Notes: generated by a model not told the origin, from the sequence alone. 32,924 nucleotides of DNA from JAVBNU01 sp031551265 (GCA_031551265.1 JAVBNU010000013.1:1-32924), one strand, 5' to 3'; counted from the stretch's first letter, positions 15,584 to 22,954 are shown. Program-made: numbers and translations.

Positions 15584-15974
15584 TTTTTTTGACAATATCT
15601 CAATCGGCGTGGATATCGAAAGCATTGCACGCTTTGAAAAGTACGCAATTAATCGCAAATTAGCCGAAAAGATGGGCGTGTTCACTACAGGTGAGCTTGA
15701 TTATTGTTTTAAGACAAAACTACCGGCTAAACACCTCGCTGCACGTTTTTGTGCAAAAGAAGCCGTTTACAAAGCCATTTGCGGCGCCAATGCCCCCCCT
15801 CCAGATTTTGAGGAAATCGAAATATATCACAACGAAACAGGTGTTCCTCAAGTCAAGTTTTTAAATCCGATTTTTAGAAATCTCCTTTGTAAAATTAGCC
15901 TTTCTCATTGCAAAGACAAGGCTGTTGCGAATGTAATTATATATAAATGCGATACAACAAGCCGTATTGAATAG
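15567..15974 (+). CDS. acpS: Holo-[acyl-carrier-protein] synthase
   Basis: AcpS transfers 4'-phosphopantetheine from CoA to acyl carrier protein, activating fatty acid synthesis. With the ATG at 15567 the protein has 135 residues, slightly above the usual 120-125. Mg-binding Asp16 lies in IGVDIESIARF and catalytic Glu65 in ARFCAKEAVYKAI. The C-terminal motif KISLSHCKDKAVANVII matches the family's 'SisH...yA.A'. The reading frame is open further upstream inside rsfS, but that N-terminus is not AcpS-like, so this ATG is preferred. It overlaps rsfS by 17 bases. The last eight residues (CDTTSRIE) extend past the family consensus. Confidence 0.93.
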   Translation: MQPTNNFFDNISIGVDIESIARFEKYAINRKLAEKMGVFTTGELDYCFKTKLPAKHLAARFCAKEAVYKAICGANAPPPDFEEIEIYHNETGVPQVKFLNPIFRNLLCKISLSHCKDKAVANVIIYKCDTTSRIE

Positions 15975-16096
15975 AATATATACGCACTAAAAACTTTAGT
16001 GGATTAGTCGAAATAAACGATAAAATCGACCCTATTGTGCTGCCAATGCACAAATTATGTGAATTATGTGAAGAAATGTTAACCCACCAAATCTCA

Positions 16097-16127
16097 GTAT
16101 ATATAGGGCTTTTAGCCCTATATATAC
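16097..16127. repeat. Perfect 14-bp hairpin with TTT loop
   Basis: GTATATATAGGGCT (16097-16110) and its exact reverse complement (16114-16127) flank TTT. No T-run follows on either strand, so it is not a classical terminator. It may be a 3' processing or stability element of the rsfS-acpS mRNA. The rest of 15975-16130 has no supported gene. Confidence 0.6.
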
Positions 16128-16130
16128 AAA

Positions 16131-16159
16131 TTGCATAAAAAAAATATAGCCATTATAGC
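16131..16159 (+). promoter_or_regulatory. Candidate promoter of the 77-aa ORF
   Basis: TTGCAT (16131-16136) and TATAGC (16154-16159) are spaced by 17 bases. Transcription from here would give a leader of about 95 bases containing a TGCATG/CATGCA hairpin at 16203-16219. Confidence 0.45.
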
Positions 16160-16260
16160 AATTTTATAAGCGAAATAGTTTTTATTTATATAAGAGAAAA
16201 AATGCATGGGCGACATGCACCTTAGAGAGACAAAAAATAATAGCTTAAGGAGAGAGCTGA

Positions 16261-16494
16261 ATGATCAATTCGCTTCCTAAAAATGAGCTGATGCATCGGT
16301 ACATATTACTACCGGATGATGAAGCCCGAAAAATAGGAGATGAAAATTCGGAGAACTGTACCCACTTTGTTTTTACATGGCAGGTTGCAGAAAACTGCGC
16401 ACAAATGTATTCAATTGATGAACGTATTTTTGCGCCCATACTCGACCTTCGGCACAAAACAAATGCACAAAGAATTATAAAGTACTGCAATTAA
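16261..16494 (+). CDS. Hypothetical protein (77 aa), first ORF of the coiled-coil locus
   Basis: I do not recognise this 77-residue protein. It has a strong AAGGAG Shine-Dalgarno 8 bases before the ATG, which supports translation. The composition is mixed, with charged residues throughout, and three cysteines (in ENCTHF, ENCAQM and the C-terminal KYCN). There is no signal peptide or membrane segment. The sequence FVFTWQVAENCAQMYSIDER could be a small folded core. It precedes the two large low-complexity genes on the same strand, after a 405-base gap that holds only a short ORF and hairpins. A functional link to them is a guess from proximity. Confidence 0.65.
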   Translation: MINSLPKNELMHRYILLPDDEARKIGDENSENCTHFVFTWQVAENCAQMYSIDERIFAPILDLRHKTNAQRIIKYCN

Positions 16495-16676
16495 AAATTA
16501 ATTGCAACAACTCATATATTCAAAGCAGCAATACGAAAATAGAGAACGGAACACAAGCCCTCAGAGGCTAAGAATCGACAAAGGCATCCTATTAAAACTA
16601 AAACCAAGGAGAAACATCAAAAGACAACATAAAACCACGAACACACAATACTCAGTCATAACAGTATCTTAATGCC

Positions 16677-16790
16677 ATGGTATTTGATTTACCAAAAGCA
16701 TTCAAAAGAGCTATGACAAAACAAAAAGGCACTAGTAGTATAGACAACAAAAAAAGAATAGTTCAAAACATCACGTTTAAAGCAGCTTAA
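16677..16790 (+). CDS. Possible very small ORF (37 aa) ending in NITFKAA
   Basis: An ATG at 16677 opens a 37-residue frame, MVFDLPKAFKRAMTKQKG... ending QNITFKAA. It is basic and ends with a sequence close to the FKG tag seen in other proteins of this window. No Shine-Dalgarno is visible, so translation is doubtful. It could be a remnant of a tagged protein's N-terminus. It lies within the otherwise gene-free 16495-16899 stretch. Confidence 0.25.
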   Translation: MVFDLPKAFKRAMTKQKGTSSIDNKKRIVQNITFKAA

Positions 16791-16797
16791 AGTAAGC

Positions 16798-16877
16798 GAA
16801 TTTAGATAGGGAAAATCTAATTCAGGGAAACTTTAAAACTGCACAGGGATACTAAAGTATAGCCTTCACATTGAAGG
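16798..16877 (+). promoter_or_regulatory. Structured leader upstream of the 736-aa gene
   Basis: Three short hairpins occur in a row. TAGAT/ATCTA is at 16803-16819 with flanking GAAT/ATTC, ATACT/AGTAT at 16849-16860, and CCTTCA-CAT-TGAAGG at 16863-16877. The last ends about 10 bases before the GGGAG Shine-Dalgarno. This may be a regulatory 5' leader; no known riboswitch class is recognised. Confidence 0.35.
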
Positions 16878-16899
16878 ATATAATCACGGGAGAAAAGAT

Positions 16900-19110
16900 A
16901 TGGCATTCTGGAATTCAATCAACAGAACACCCCAAAAAGACACACAAAATTTACAAACATTAAGTTTGAAACAACTGCAAGAACTTCGCGAGCAAGAAAA
17001 AGATAAAGAATCTCAAAAGCCAAGGCAGATGTTTAATTTTTGTGATACTGCAGAATTAGGGTGGCAAATTGAAAAAACGATAGATTCTAAAAAAGCTGAA
17101 CAAGCCAAACAGGAAAAAGAAGAGGCTGCAAAAGCCAAAACTAAGCAAAATGAGGCTAAAAAAACTGAGGTCGCTAGCAAAGGCGCTACACAACAAGCTG
17201 CCTCAAAAGAGGATGAGAAAAAGAAAGCGCAAGACAGCAAAACGGCCTCTAACACCTCTTCAGCAACAGTAAAAGGTGGCGAAGAAAAATCTGACAGCAA
17301 AAGCAGCAGCACTACTCAAGCCGAAGGCAAAAGCTCTTCAAGTAAATCCGGCAAGTCCACAGGAAATACAGGCTTCAACGTAGGCTCAGCGTCCTCGCAC
17401 ATCGGCGCATCAAACGATGACGACTCAAATATTGCGAGCGTGAGCTTTAGCAGTGGCGGTGGATCACCTGACGGAAAACTCAGCGGTGGTCAAGCTGCTT
17501 TAGCAAGTTCTAATAAGGCACAAAAAACAGTTGACCTGTGGATAAAACATAACAAACAAACTGTCAGCAAAATGAAAAGAACTAAAAACTCAATGCACAA
17601 AGTAAAAGGCGACACATTGAGCAAAGAAGATAATTTTGATAACGGCATGAAATTAGCCACAGCAGGCTCAGGCATGGCAGTCGGCTCAATCAGCGGCGGA
17701 GCCAAAACAGCTGACGCAAAAGGACTCACTGCATCAAATGAATCTGCAGGCGCCGGTAAAGCAACACCTGTTGTAGGGGAAATTGCGGCTAAATTCAACC
17801 AAGAATACGGCAGCAGCGGCAAAGGCGGCGAAGGTGCAAAAAGCATACAAACACAGCTAAGCAGCCTTGAAGGCACCGAGTCAACAGCAGCAGCCACAGC
17901 AGATAGAGCAGGCGACGAGGGTCAAAGAGCTGAAACAACAAAAAATCAAAGTTTAAGCAAAGCTGAAACTTCAAATGCAAAGGCTTCAAACGCGGGCGCA
18001 GCCGAGCAAAGCAGCAATGACGAAGCGCAAGGATTATCCGAAGAAATTGACGGACAAAACCAAGCGTCAACAGAGATTGACGGCGGTATTTCTGATGAAA
18101 CAAACCCCGAAATTGAAAGCACTGTAGATAAAACTAATGCGGCAAAAGAGCTTGATAAAACAAGTACTAAAAAACAAGATACAGCAACAAAAAAAGCTCA
18201 ACAAGCCGGCCAAAAAATGGAGCAGGATCAAGGACAAATCGGTGAAGGCATTATGCAAATTGTAGCCGGTATCGTCCAAATTGCTACAGGTATTGGATTA
18301 TTATCGAACCCAATGACAGCACAACAAGGTATGCAAATGATACAACAAGGTGTACAGCAATTAATGCAAGGTATACAACAAGTAGCACAAGCAGCTCAGG
18401 ACGCTGCAAAACAAAAACAACAACAGCAACAAATGGAAAAACTTTTTGACACAGCCTCTAAAGACCGCCAAAAAGCGGCTACAGAAGAGATTAATCAATC
18501 AACAATCAACGAAGAAACAAATGCTCAAGGCACAAGCCAAACTGAACAATTACAAGCAATAAACGACAAAATAGAATCGTTGCAAACCGCAAGAACAAAT
18601 CAAATAGCAGTGGCAGCACAAAACAGATCAATACGCACGTCAGAAGAAAGCAAAGCCGCAGCAGCAATGGGGCAAGCACAACAAGCTGAAGAAAAGAAAA
18701 ACAGCAGTATGCAACGATACGGCGAAAGCATGAGCAAAGCCAGCACCGCAGCTCAACAAGCACGCGACTTGACAGGTTACGACATAAAAGGCGACCAACA
18801 AGCAGGTCAAGGAGCTGAACAAGGCAAGGGCGGCAGCGGCAACACAGCAGCAGCAAAGGGAGGCAGCTCAAACGGCTCAAGCGAACCATTCGAATTATCC
18901 AACGCAATGGGTGGCAACAAAATGGGCGTAGCAGCTAAAAAAGGTAAAAAAGACGAGAAGAAAAAAGACGATAAAAAAGATAAAAAGACTGACAAAAATC
19001 AGCAAAATCAAAAAGACCAAAAGTCGAATAAATTAAACAATTCACAAGCTCAAGGTGGGCAACAAGGTAACAACGACAAGAAAATAGTATTAGCAAACAG
19101 CAGTAAGTAG
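16900..19110 (+). CDS. Large low-complexity coiled-coil protein with glycine-heptad segment (736 aa)
   Basis: I do not recognise this protein. Residues 1-60 are a polar N-terminus (MAFWNSINRTPQKD...AELGWQIEK) without a signal peptide. Residues 60-205 are Lys/Glu/Ala- then Ser/Gly-rich and probably disordered. About 205-260 is a more ordered basic patch (KTVDLWIKHNKQTVSKMKRT). Residues 330-440 are Ala/Glu/Gln-rich helix. From 448 to about 505 comes a striking amphipathic to hydrophobic block built of 7-residue units starting with Gly (GIMQIVA, GIVQIAT, GMQMIQQ, GVQQLMQ, GIQQVAQ). Helical Gln/Ala-rich sequence follows, then a very basic Lys/Asp tail. GGGAG precedes the ATG. Only 30 bases separate it from the next large gene, so they form a pair. 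A membrane-inserting or filament/translocator-like secreted protein is a guess. Confidence 0.75.
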   Translation: MAFWNSINRTPQKDTQNLQTLSLKQLQELREQEKDKESQKPRQMFNFCDTAELGWQIEKTIDSKKAEQAKQEKEEAAKAKTKQNEAKKTEVASKGATQQAASKEDEKKKAQDSKTASNTSSATVKGGEEKSDSKSSSTTQAEGKSSSSKSGKSTGNTGFNVGSASSHIGASNDDDSNIASVSFSSGGGSPDGKLSGGQAALASSNKAQKTVDLWIKHNKQTVSKMKRTKNSMHKVKGDTLSKEDNFDNGMKLATAGSGMAVGSISGGAKTADAKGLTASNESAGAGKATPVVGEIAAKFNQEYGSSGKGGEGAKSIQTQLSSLEGTESTAAATADRAGDEGQRAETTKNQSLSKAETSNAKASNAGAAEQSSNDEAQGLSEEIDGQNQASTEIDGGISDETNPEIESTVDKTNAAKELDKTSTKKQDTATKKAQQAGQKMEQDQGQIGEGIMQIVAGIVQIATGIGLLSNPMTAQQGMQMIQQGVQQLMQGIQQVAQAAQDAAKQKQQQQQMEKLFDTASKDRQKAATEEINQSTINEETNAQGTSQTEQLQAINDKIESLQTARTNQIAVAAQNRSIRTSEESKAAAAMGQAQQAEEKKNSSMQRYGESMSKASTAAQQARDLTGYDIKGDQQAGQGAEQGKGGSGNTAAAKGGSSNGSSEPFELSNAMGGNKMGVAAKKGKKDEKKKDDKKDKKTDKNQQNQKDQKSNKLNNSQAQGGQQGNNDKKIVLANSSK

Positions 19111-19140
19111 ACAAGTAGCAGAAAGAGTAGCAGAAGCAAA

Positions 19141-21309
19141 ATGTCATCAATCGATAAAAACAAAATCGATATATCCAAAAAACTAACTTCATCAGCAGAT
19201 AGAAGCAAATCAAAGACTGATTCTTCTAAAGGTGCAGATAAGTTAGTTTCTGCTTTTGACTCAGGCTTGAAAGGCGGCGAAAACAGCGCGACAAGCAGAG
19301 CACTTTTTGCAGGACAATCATTCGCAAAAATGTTTGGCAGTGACACTTTTACAGCAAGCGCTGCAGCTGAACAAAAATCTACTGAAACTAAAAAAGACAC
19401 AAAAACATCAGACGAATCAAAATCCAACAACAAAGATAATATCACTAAACTTGCGAATGAAGCATTGAAAACCGGCAAAAATAACCCTTTCAACAAAATG
19501 CAAACGGGTGTACAAACCGGCGTTCAATCAGGTGTTAAAAAAGCAGCAGGACCTGAAAGCCAGTCTTTGCTTGAAAAAACAAAACCAAACGTACAACCTT
19601 TGAAATTAGTCGGCTTGGATGATTATACTCAGCCACCAAATAAAGACAATATCGGAAGCTGGACAACACAAGATGTTAATAATGCTTTAGGTAACTCAGA
19701 TATCCAGTTCACATTTGATGATTTTCAAACACTGCTCAAAGGCGGCAAATTGAACAATAAACAATTTGAAGAGTTAGTAGGCAGAACAGTAAAAACACAA
19801 GCACAAGCTGATGCCCTAAAAGAGACAGGCCTACTAACCGAAGCTCAGGAAAAATATCTCGACAAAAAAATGGAAAACAACAACGCTAAAAATCTGGTTG
19901 ATTTCGAAAGCGATATTCAAAAAATGAGCATTGAAGAATTAGAAGATTTACTTGAGAATGGCGACTTGAGCGATGAAGAACGCGAAGCAGTCGAAGCGCT
20001 GATAAAAGCAAAAAAAGAAAAAGAATTTTATGATGACGATTGTGATGATTTAGGCGGGATGGGCGGCGGCATGGGCGGATTACTTGATGGTCTAATGCAA
20101 GCACTCCAAGGCTTGATGGGTGGCGGCGGCGAAGGCGGCGGTGGCGGTTCCGATGGCGGTGGCGGCGGCGGCGATGATGGCGGCGGTGGCGGCGGTGACG
20201 ACGGCGGCGTAGATGGCAATGGCGGCGGCAATGGCGGTGTTGACGGTAATAATGGCAATGTCGACGGCAACGATGGCGGATACAGCAACGGTGGCGGCGA
20301 CACTTCCTACGGTGATGGCGACGGCGGCAGCGGCGTTGACGGATTAAACCCTAAAAATTCAGCAGCAGACGTCATACAAGGGATGCACGATGATGTAAAA
20401 GACGTATTATCTCAAGCAGAGCACAATCAATTCGACGGCTTTAAACAAAATGCAGCAAATGCAGAAGCAACTCTCCAAGGGCTTAATAATGATATTGCAA
20501 GATTAGATGGCGAAGCAACCGCACTCAATAATGAGGCTACCGGCATAAATGACCAAATAAAAGCTGCAAAAACTGAAGAAGATAAAAAAGAAGATGAAAT
20601 AGAGCAAAATAAAGACGAACAAACAGAAGCTGACACAGAAGTAAAAGCAACAGATGCTGAAGTAAAAAAGGCAGCCGAAGACTTTAAAAAAGCTCAAGAA
20701 AATGTAGTTAAAGCAGATGGCGAAGTCGAGACCGCTAATACAGGTGTTAAGGGTGCTACTGAGGGACTTGAGAGCTCAAAAGCTGAGAATGCAGCCGCAG
20801 TCACGAATCTGCAATCAGTTAAAGCAACAGCAACAGCAGCGACAACACCTGAGGCTAAAGAAGCAGCACAAAGGCAAATTGATGCTGCCAATGCCCAGGT
20901 CGAAAAAACAGCAGCTGAAATACCCGGAAAAGAAAAAGCTTTAAAGGCAGCCAACGAGAACTTAAAGGCGAAAAAAGATGCAAGAAATGAAGAGCGAAAG
21001 AAACGCGATAATGTTATTAAGCCAAAACAAGAAGAAGCAAAACAAGATAACAAAGAAGCTAAAGACGATAAACAAAAAACACAATTAGAAGGTAAAAAAC
21101 TAACAAAGGACCAAAAGAAAATTTTGGATAATTTACAAAGTTTAGCCAAGCAGTATGATGGAAAAATTGATGCAAGAGACGGTAAAAGAGGAGAACAAAA
21201 CACCCTGACAGCTGCTAAAGCAGCCCCATCAGCTGCGATACGCAAAAACATAGGTGAAGCAAATAACCTGCAACGCGAAGCTCAAGAAAAGTATTCTAAA
21301 CGCAAATAA
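19141..21309 (+). CDS. Large multi-region coiled-coil protein with Gly/Asp linker (722 aa)
   Basis: No family is recognised. The N-terminal 100 residues are Ser/Lys/Thr-rich with no signal peptide. Residues 155-300 look helical and folded (SWTTQDVNNALGNSDIQF, then MSIEELEDLLENGDLSDEER). Residues 303-400 are an extreme Gly/Asp/Asn linker with runs of up to six glycines. Residues 410-640 are a long Ala/Glu/Lys coiled coil, and the last 80 residues are basic. The gene follows the 736-residue gene by 30 bases without a strong Shine-Dalgarno, suggesting coupled translation, and ends before a clear terminator. The linker region is much richer in G and C than the surrounding DNA. The shape (two helical parts joined by a flexible linker) suits a structural or secreted scaffold protein; function unknown. 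Confidence 0.75.
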   Translation: MSSIDKNKIDISKKLTSSADRSKSKTDSSKGADKLVSAFDSGLKGGENSATSRALFAGQSFAKMFGSDTFTASAAAEQKSTETKKDTKTSDESKSNNKDNITKLANEALKTGKNNPFNKMQTGVQTGVQSGVKKAAGPESQSLLEKTKPNVQPLKLVGLDDYTQPPNKDNIGSWTTQDVNNALGNSDIQFTFDDFQTLLKGGKLNNKQFEELVGRTVKTQAQADALKETGLLTEAQEKYLDKKMENNNAKNLVDFESDIQKMSIEELEDLLENGDLSDEEREAVEALIKAKKEKEFYDDDCDDLGGMGGGMGGLLDGLMQALQGLMGGGGEGGGGGSDGGGGGGDDGGGGGGDDGGVDGNGGGNGGVDGNNGNVDGNDGGYSNGGGDTSYGDGDGGSGVDGLNPKNSAADVIQGMHDDVKDVLSQAEHNQFDGFKQNAANAEATLQGLNNDIARLDGEATALNNEATGINDQIKAAKTEEDKKEDEIEQNKDEQTEADTEVKATDAEVKKAAEDFKKAQENVVKADGEVETANTGVKGATEGLESSKAENAAAVTNLQSVKATATAATTPEAKEAAQRQIDAANAQVEKTAAEIPGKEKALKAANENLKAKKDARNEERKKRDNVIKPKQEEAKQDNKEAKDDKQKTQLEGKKLTKDQKKILDNLQSLAKQYDGKIDARDGKRGEQNTLTAAKAAPSAAIRKNIGEANNLQREAQEKYSKRK

Positions 21310-21370
21310 TAATTTGTGGATACGTTTTATGTTAGTCTATATGACGAAAAAATCGCAACTATGAAAAAAC

Positions 21371-21399
21371 AAGCCGGCACACCCGGCTTTTTCTTTTTG
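21371..21399 (+). terminator. Intrinsic terminator after the coiled-coil gene pair
   Basis: AGCCGG (21372-21377) and CCGGCT (21383-21388) form a GC-rich stem around CACAC, followed by a T-rich run. It ends the transcript of the 736- and 722-residue genes. Confidence 0.85.
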
Positions 21400-21413
21400 T
21401 TAATAATTTTCAG

Positions 21414-21511
21414 GTCATCCCGCACTCGATGCGGGATCTATTTATTTCTGAGATACAACTCCAAACATGTAAGATCCCGGATATTTTTCTAAAGAAAAAT
21501 TCCGGGATGAC
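21414..21511. repeat. Palindromic double-hairpin repeat element (copy 2, 98 bp)
   Basis: It begins GTCATCCCGCA and ends TCCGGGATGAC. The first half folds as CCCGCA-CTCGA-TGCGGG then ATCT. The second begins AGATCCCGGA and folds with TCCGGG through an inner ATTTTTCT/AGAAAAAT stem. The ends are inverted repeats of each other (GTCATCCCG/CGGGATGAC). It has the same plan as the elements at 14805 and 23371. Confidence 0.8.
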
Positions 21512-21574
21512 AGTAAAAAATAGTAAGACCAAAATATTAGGACTTATTTTCTATACCAAAACTTTACAAAATGC

Positions 21575-21603
21575 TTGATTTTTAAACATGTTTTAAATAT
21601 ATT
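21575..21603 (+). promoter_or_regulatory. Promoter of the rplJ-rplL transcript
   Basis: TTGATT (21575-21580) and TATATT (21598-21603) are separated by 17 bases. This is about 200 bases upstream of rplJ, in the position expected for transcription of the L10 leader. Confidence 0.6.
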
Positions 21604-21609
21604 AGTTCT

Positions 21610-21764
21610 ATAACCGTAGACAACCAGTGGGAATCCCCTTAATAAGTTGAAACACTAGCGTAATTTAACAACTGGTCGAGGCTAACAAATCTAAAAGAAT
21701 TCAATTTTTAATTGGAATAAATTTAAGAAGATTTTGCGGTTATCAACATGCAGAATCTTTTTTT
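21610..21764 (+). promoter_or_regulatory. Ribosomal protein L10 leader with attenuator terminator
   Basis: The long untranslated stretch before rplJ matches the layout of the L10 leader, where excess L10/L12 complex represses its own operon. ACCAGT (21623-21628) pairs with ACTGGT (21671-21676), followed by the GAGGCTAAC segment. AAGATTTTGC (21728-21737) pairs with GCAGAATCTT (21750-21759) and is followed by a U-run, a terminator that would allow premature termination. L10 leaders of this kind are established in other bacteria; the exact fold here is my inference. Confidence 0.7.
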
Positions 21765-21805
21765 ATACAAAAAAACAGGTCGATAATAAAACAAAGGAGA
21801 TAAAA

Positions 21806-22333
21806 ATGGCAACAAAAGCCTTTAAACAAGAAAAAGTAGAAGCAATTAAAGAACAATTTGCAAAGGCAACAGTCGCTGTAGTTACTGAGTACCGTGGATT
21901 GAGCGTTGAAGAGATTACAAAACTAAGACGTCAGCTCCAAAAAGAAAACAGTGACTATACAGTTGTTAAAAACACATTGGCGAAAATTGCGATTAAAGAT
22001 ACTCAGTTCGAAAGCTTAGCAGAAAAGCTAACAGGTCCTATAGCGATAGCATTTGGCTTTGGTGATCAGGTTGCACCTGCGAAAGTAGTATCTAAATTCA
22101 CTAAAGACAACAAAAAAGAAGACATGATTATGGGCGCTGTGCTTGACGGTAAATTATTATCGGCAGCAGAGGCAAAATCATTGGCAGAGCTTCCTTCAAA
22201 AGAAGAACTTTATGCGAAAATGCTTGGTTGTATCAACTCACCTGCAAGCGGCATTGCAAATTCAGTCAACACCGTTATGCGCCAGCTTGTTTATACAATG
22301 GATGCAGTACGCAAACAAAAAGAATGCGCTTAA
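21806..22333 (+). CDS. rplJ: Large ribosomal subunit protein L10 (uL10)
   Basis: L10 anchors the L7/L12 stalk to the 50S ribosome and, with L12, represses its own mRNA. With the ATG at 21806 (AAAGGAGA upstream) the protein has 175 residues, the usual length. MATKAFKQEKVEAIKEQFAK begins the family N-terminus. TEYRGLSVEEITKLRRQL, VVKNTLAKIA and GPIAIAFGFGDQVAPAKVV are the conserved core. The C-terminal helix that binds L12 dimers follows LAELPSKEELYAKMLG. The frame is open about 70 bases further upstream into the attenuator, but that part is not coding. It is followed after 49 bases by rplL. Confidence 0.97.
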   Translation: MATKAFKQEKVEAIKEQFAKATVAVVTEYRGLSVEEITKLRRQLQKENSDYTVVKNTLAKIAIKDTQFESLAEKLTGPIAIAFGFGDQVAPAKVVSKFTKDNKKEDMIMGAVLDGKLLSAAEAKSLAELPSKEELYAKMLGCINSPASGIANSVNTVMRQLVYTMDAVRKQKECA

Positions 22334-22382
22334 TCGCATTTAGCACGTAAATTACTAAAATTAAAATAAAAAGGAGAAAAAA

Positions 22383-22760
22383 ATGAGTAACGTAGCAACA
22401 ATTTTAGAAAGTATTGAAAAATTAACATTAATTGAAGCAGCTGAATTAGTAAAAGCAATGGAAGAAAAATTCGGCGTATCAGCAGCAGCACCTGTAGCAG
22501 TTGCAGCAGCGGCAGCTCCAGCAGCTGGCGGCGCAGCAGAAGAAGAAGTTTCAGAAGTATCTGTAATCTTAGCTTCAGCCGGTCCTAACAAAATCAACGT
22601 ATTGAAAGAAGTTAGAACTATTACAGGTCTTGGCTTGAAAGAAGCTAAAGACTTAGTAGATGCTGCTCCGAAACCAATCAAAGAAAATATCAAAAAAGAA
22701 GAAGCTGAAGAAATCAAGAAAAAACTTGAAGAAGCCGGCGCTGTTGTTGAAATTAAGTAG
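22383..22760 (+). CDS. rplL: Large ribosomal subunit protein L7/L12 (bL12)
   Basis: L7/L12 forms the flexible stalk that recruits and stimulates translation GTPases. The 125-residue protein has the N-terminal dimerisation/L10-binding helices (MSNVATILESIEKLTLIEAAELVKAM). An Ala/Gly-rich hinge follows (about 36-58). The C-terminal factor-binding domain contains INVLKEVRTITGLGLKEAKD and ends KKLEEAGAVVEIK. A strong AAAGGAGA precedes the ATG. It is the second gene of the L10 leader-controlled operon, ending at the terminator at 22783. Confidence 0.98.
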   Translation: MSNVATILESIEKLTLIEAAELVKAMEEKFGVSAAAPVAVAAAAAPAAGGAAEEEVSEVSVILASAGPNKINVLKEVRTITGLGLKEAKDLVDAAPKPIKENIKKEEAEEIKKKLEEAGAVVEIK

Positions 22761-22782
22761 TTTTAAAACATTAATTCTAAAC

Positions 22783-22813
22783 AAAAAAACGGGTACACAA
22801 TGCCCGTTTTTTT
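22783..22813 (+). terminator. Intrinsic terminator of the rplJ-rplL operon
   Basis: AAAAAAACGGG and CCCGTTTTTTT flank a nine-base loop. The A-run and T-run make it potentially bidirectional. Confidence 0.85.
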
Positions 22814-22954
22814 AATGTCATGAGTCTATCGACACAGACCAAAAGACACGCTATAAAAGCGAACTGATAGAACGCAAAAGCGTAATAACAGTGTTTACTA
22901 TAAGTATAACAGAACTAATATCTCAAATTAGTATTAAAATAAGGAAAAAAGTAC

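Noticed and set aside
16046..16138. 30-residue ORF (MHKLCELCEEM...) after acpS
   Set aside because: No Shine-Dalgarno is visible, and its 3' half is simply the perfect hairpin at 16097-16127. An open frame upstream (from about 15970) lacks a start codon.
17490..19496. Several minus-strand Leu/Cys/Phe-rich ORFs under the giant genes
   Set aside because: They are antisense to strongly codon-biased low-complexity genes and have no RBS or recognisable domain.
20028..20303. Proline-rich minus-strand ORF
   Set aside because: It is the antisense shadow of the Gly/Asp repeat in the 722-residue gene; poly-Pro arises from GGC/GGT codons read backwards.
20047..20346. CRISPR-like or tandem-repeat array
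   Set aside because: The repeats are in-frame codon-level Gly/Asp repeats within a coding sequence, without constant repeats or unique spacers.
16900..21309. Calling the two giant proteins type III secretion translocators
   Set aside because: Only general composition and one hydrophobic block support it; no secretion apparatus or chaperone gene is recognisable in the window.
21734..21805. Upstream start for L10
   Set aside because: This would translate the attenuator hairpin; the strong RBS and family N-terminus fit the ATG at 21806.
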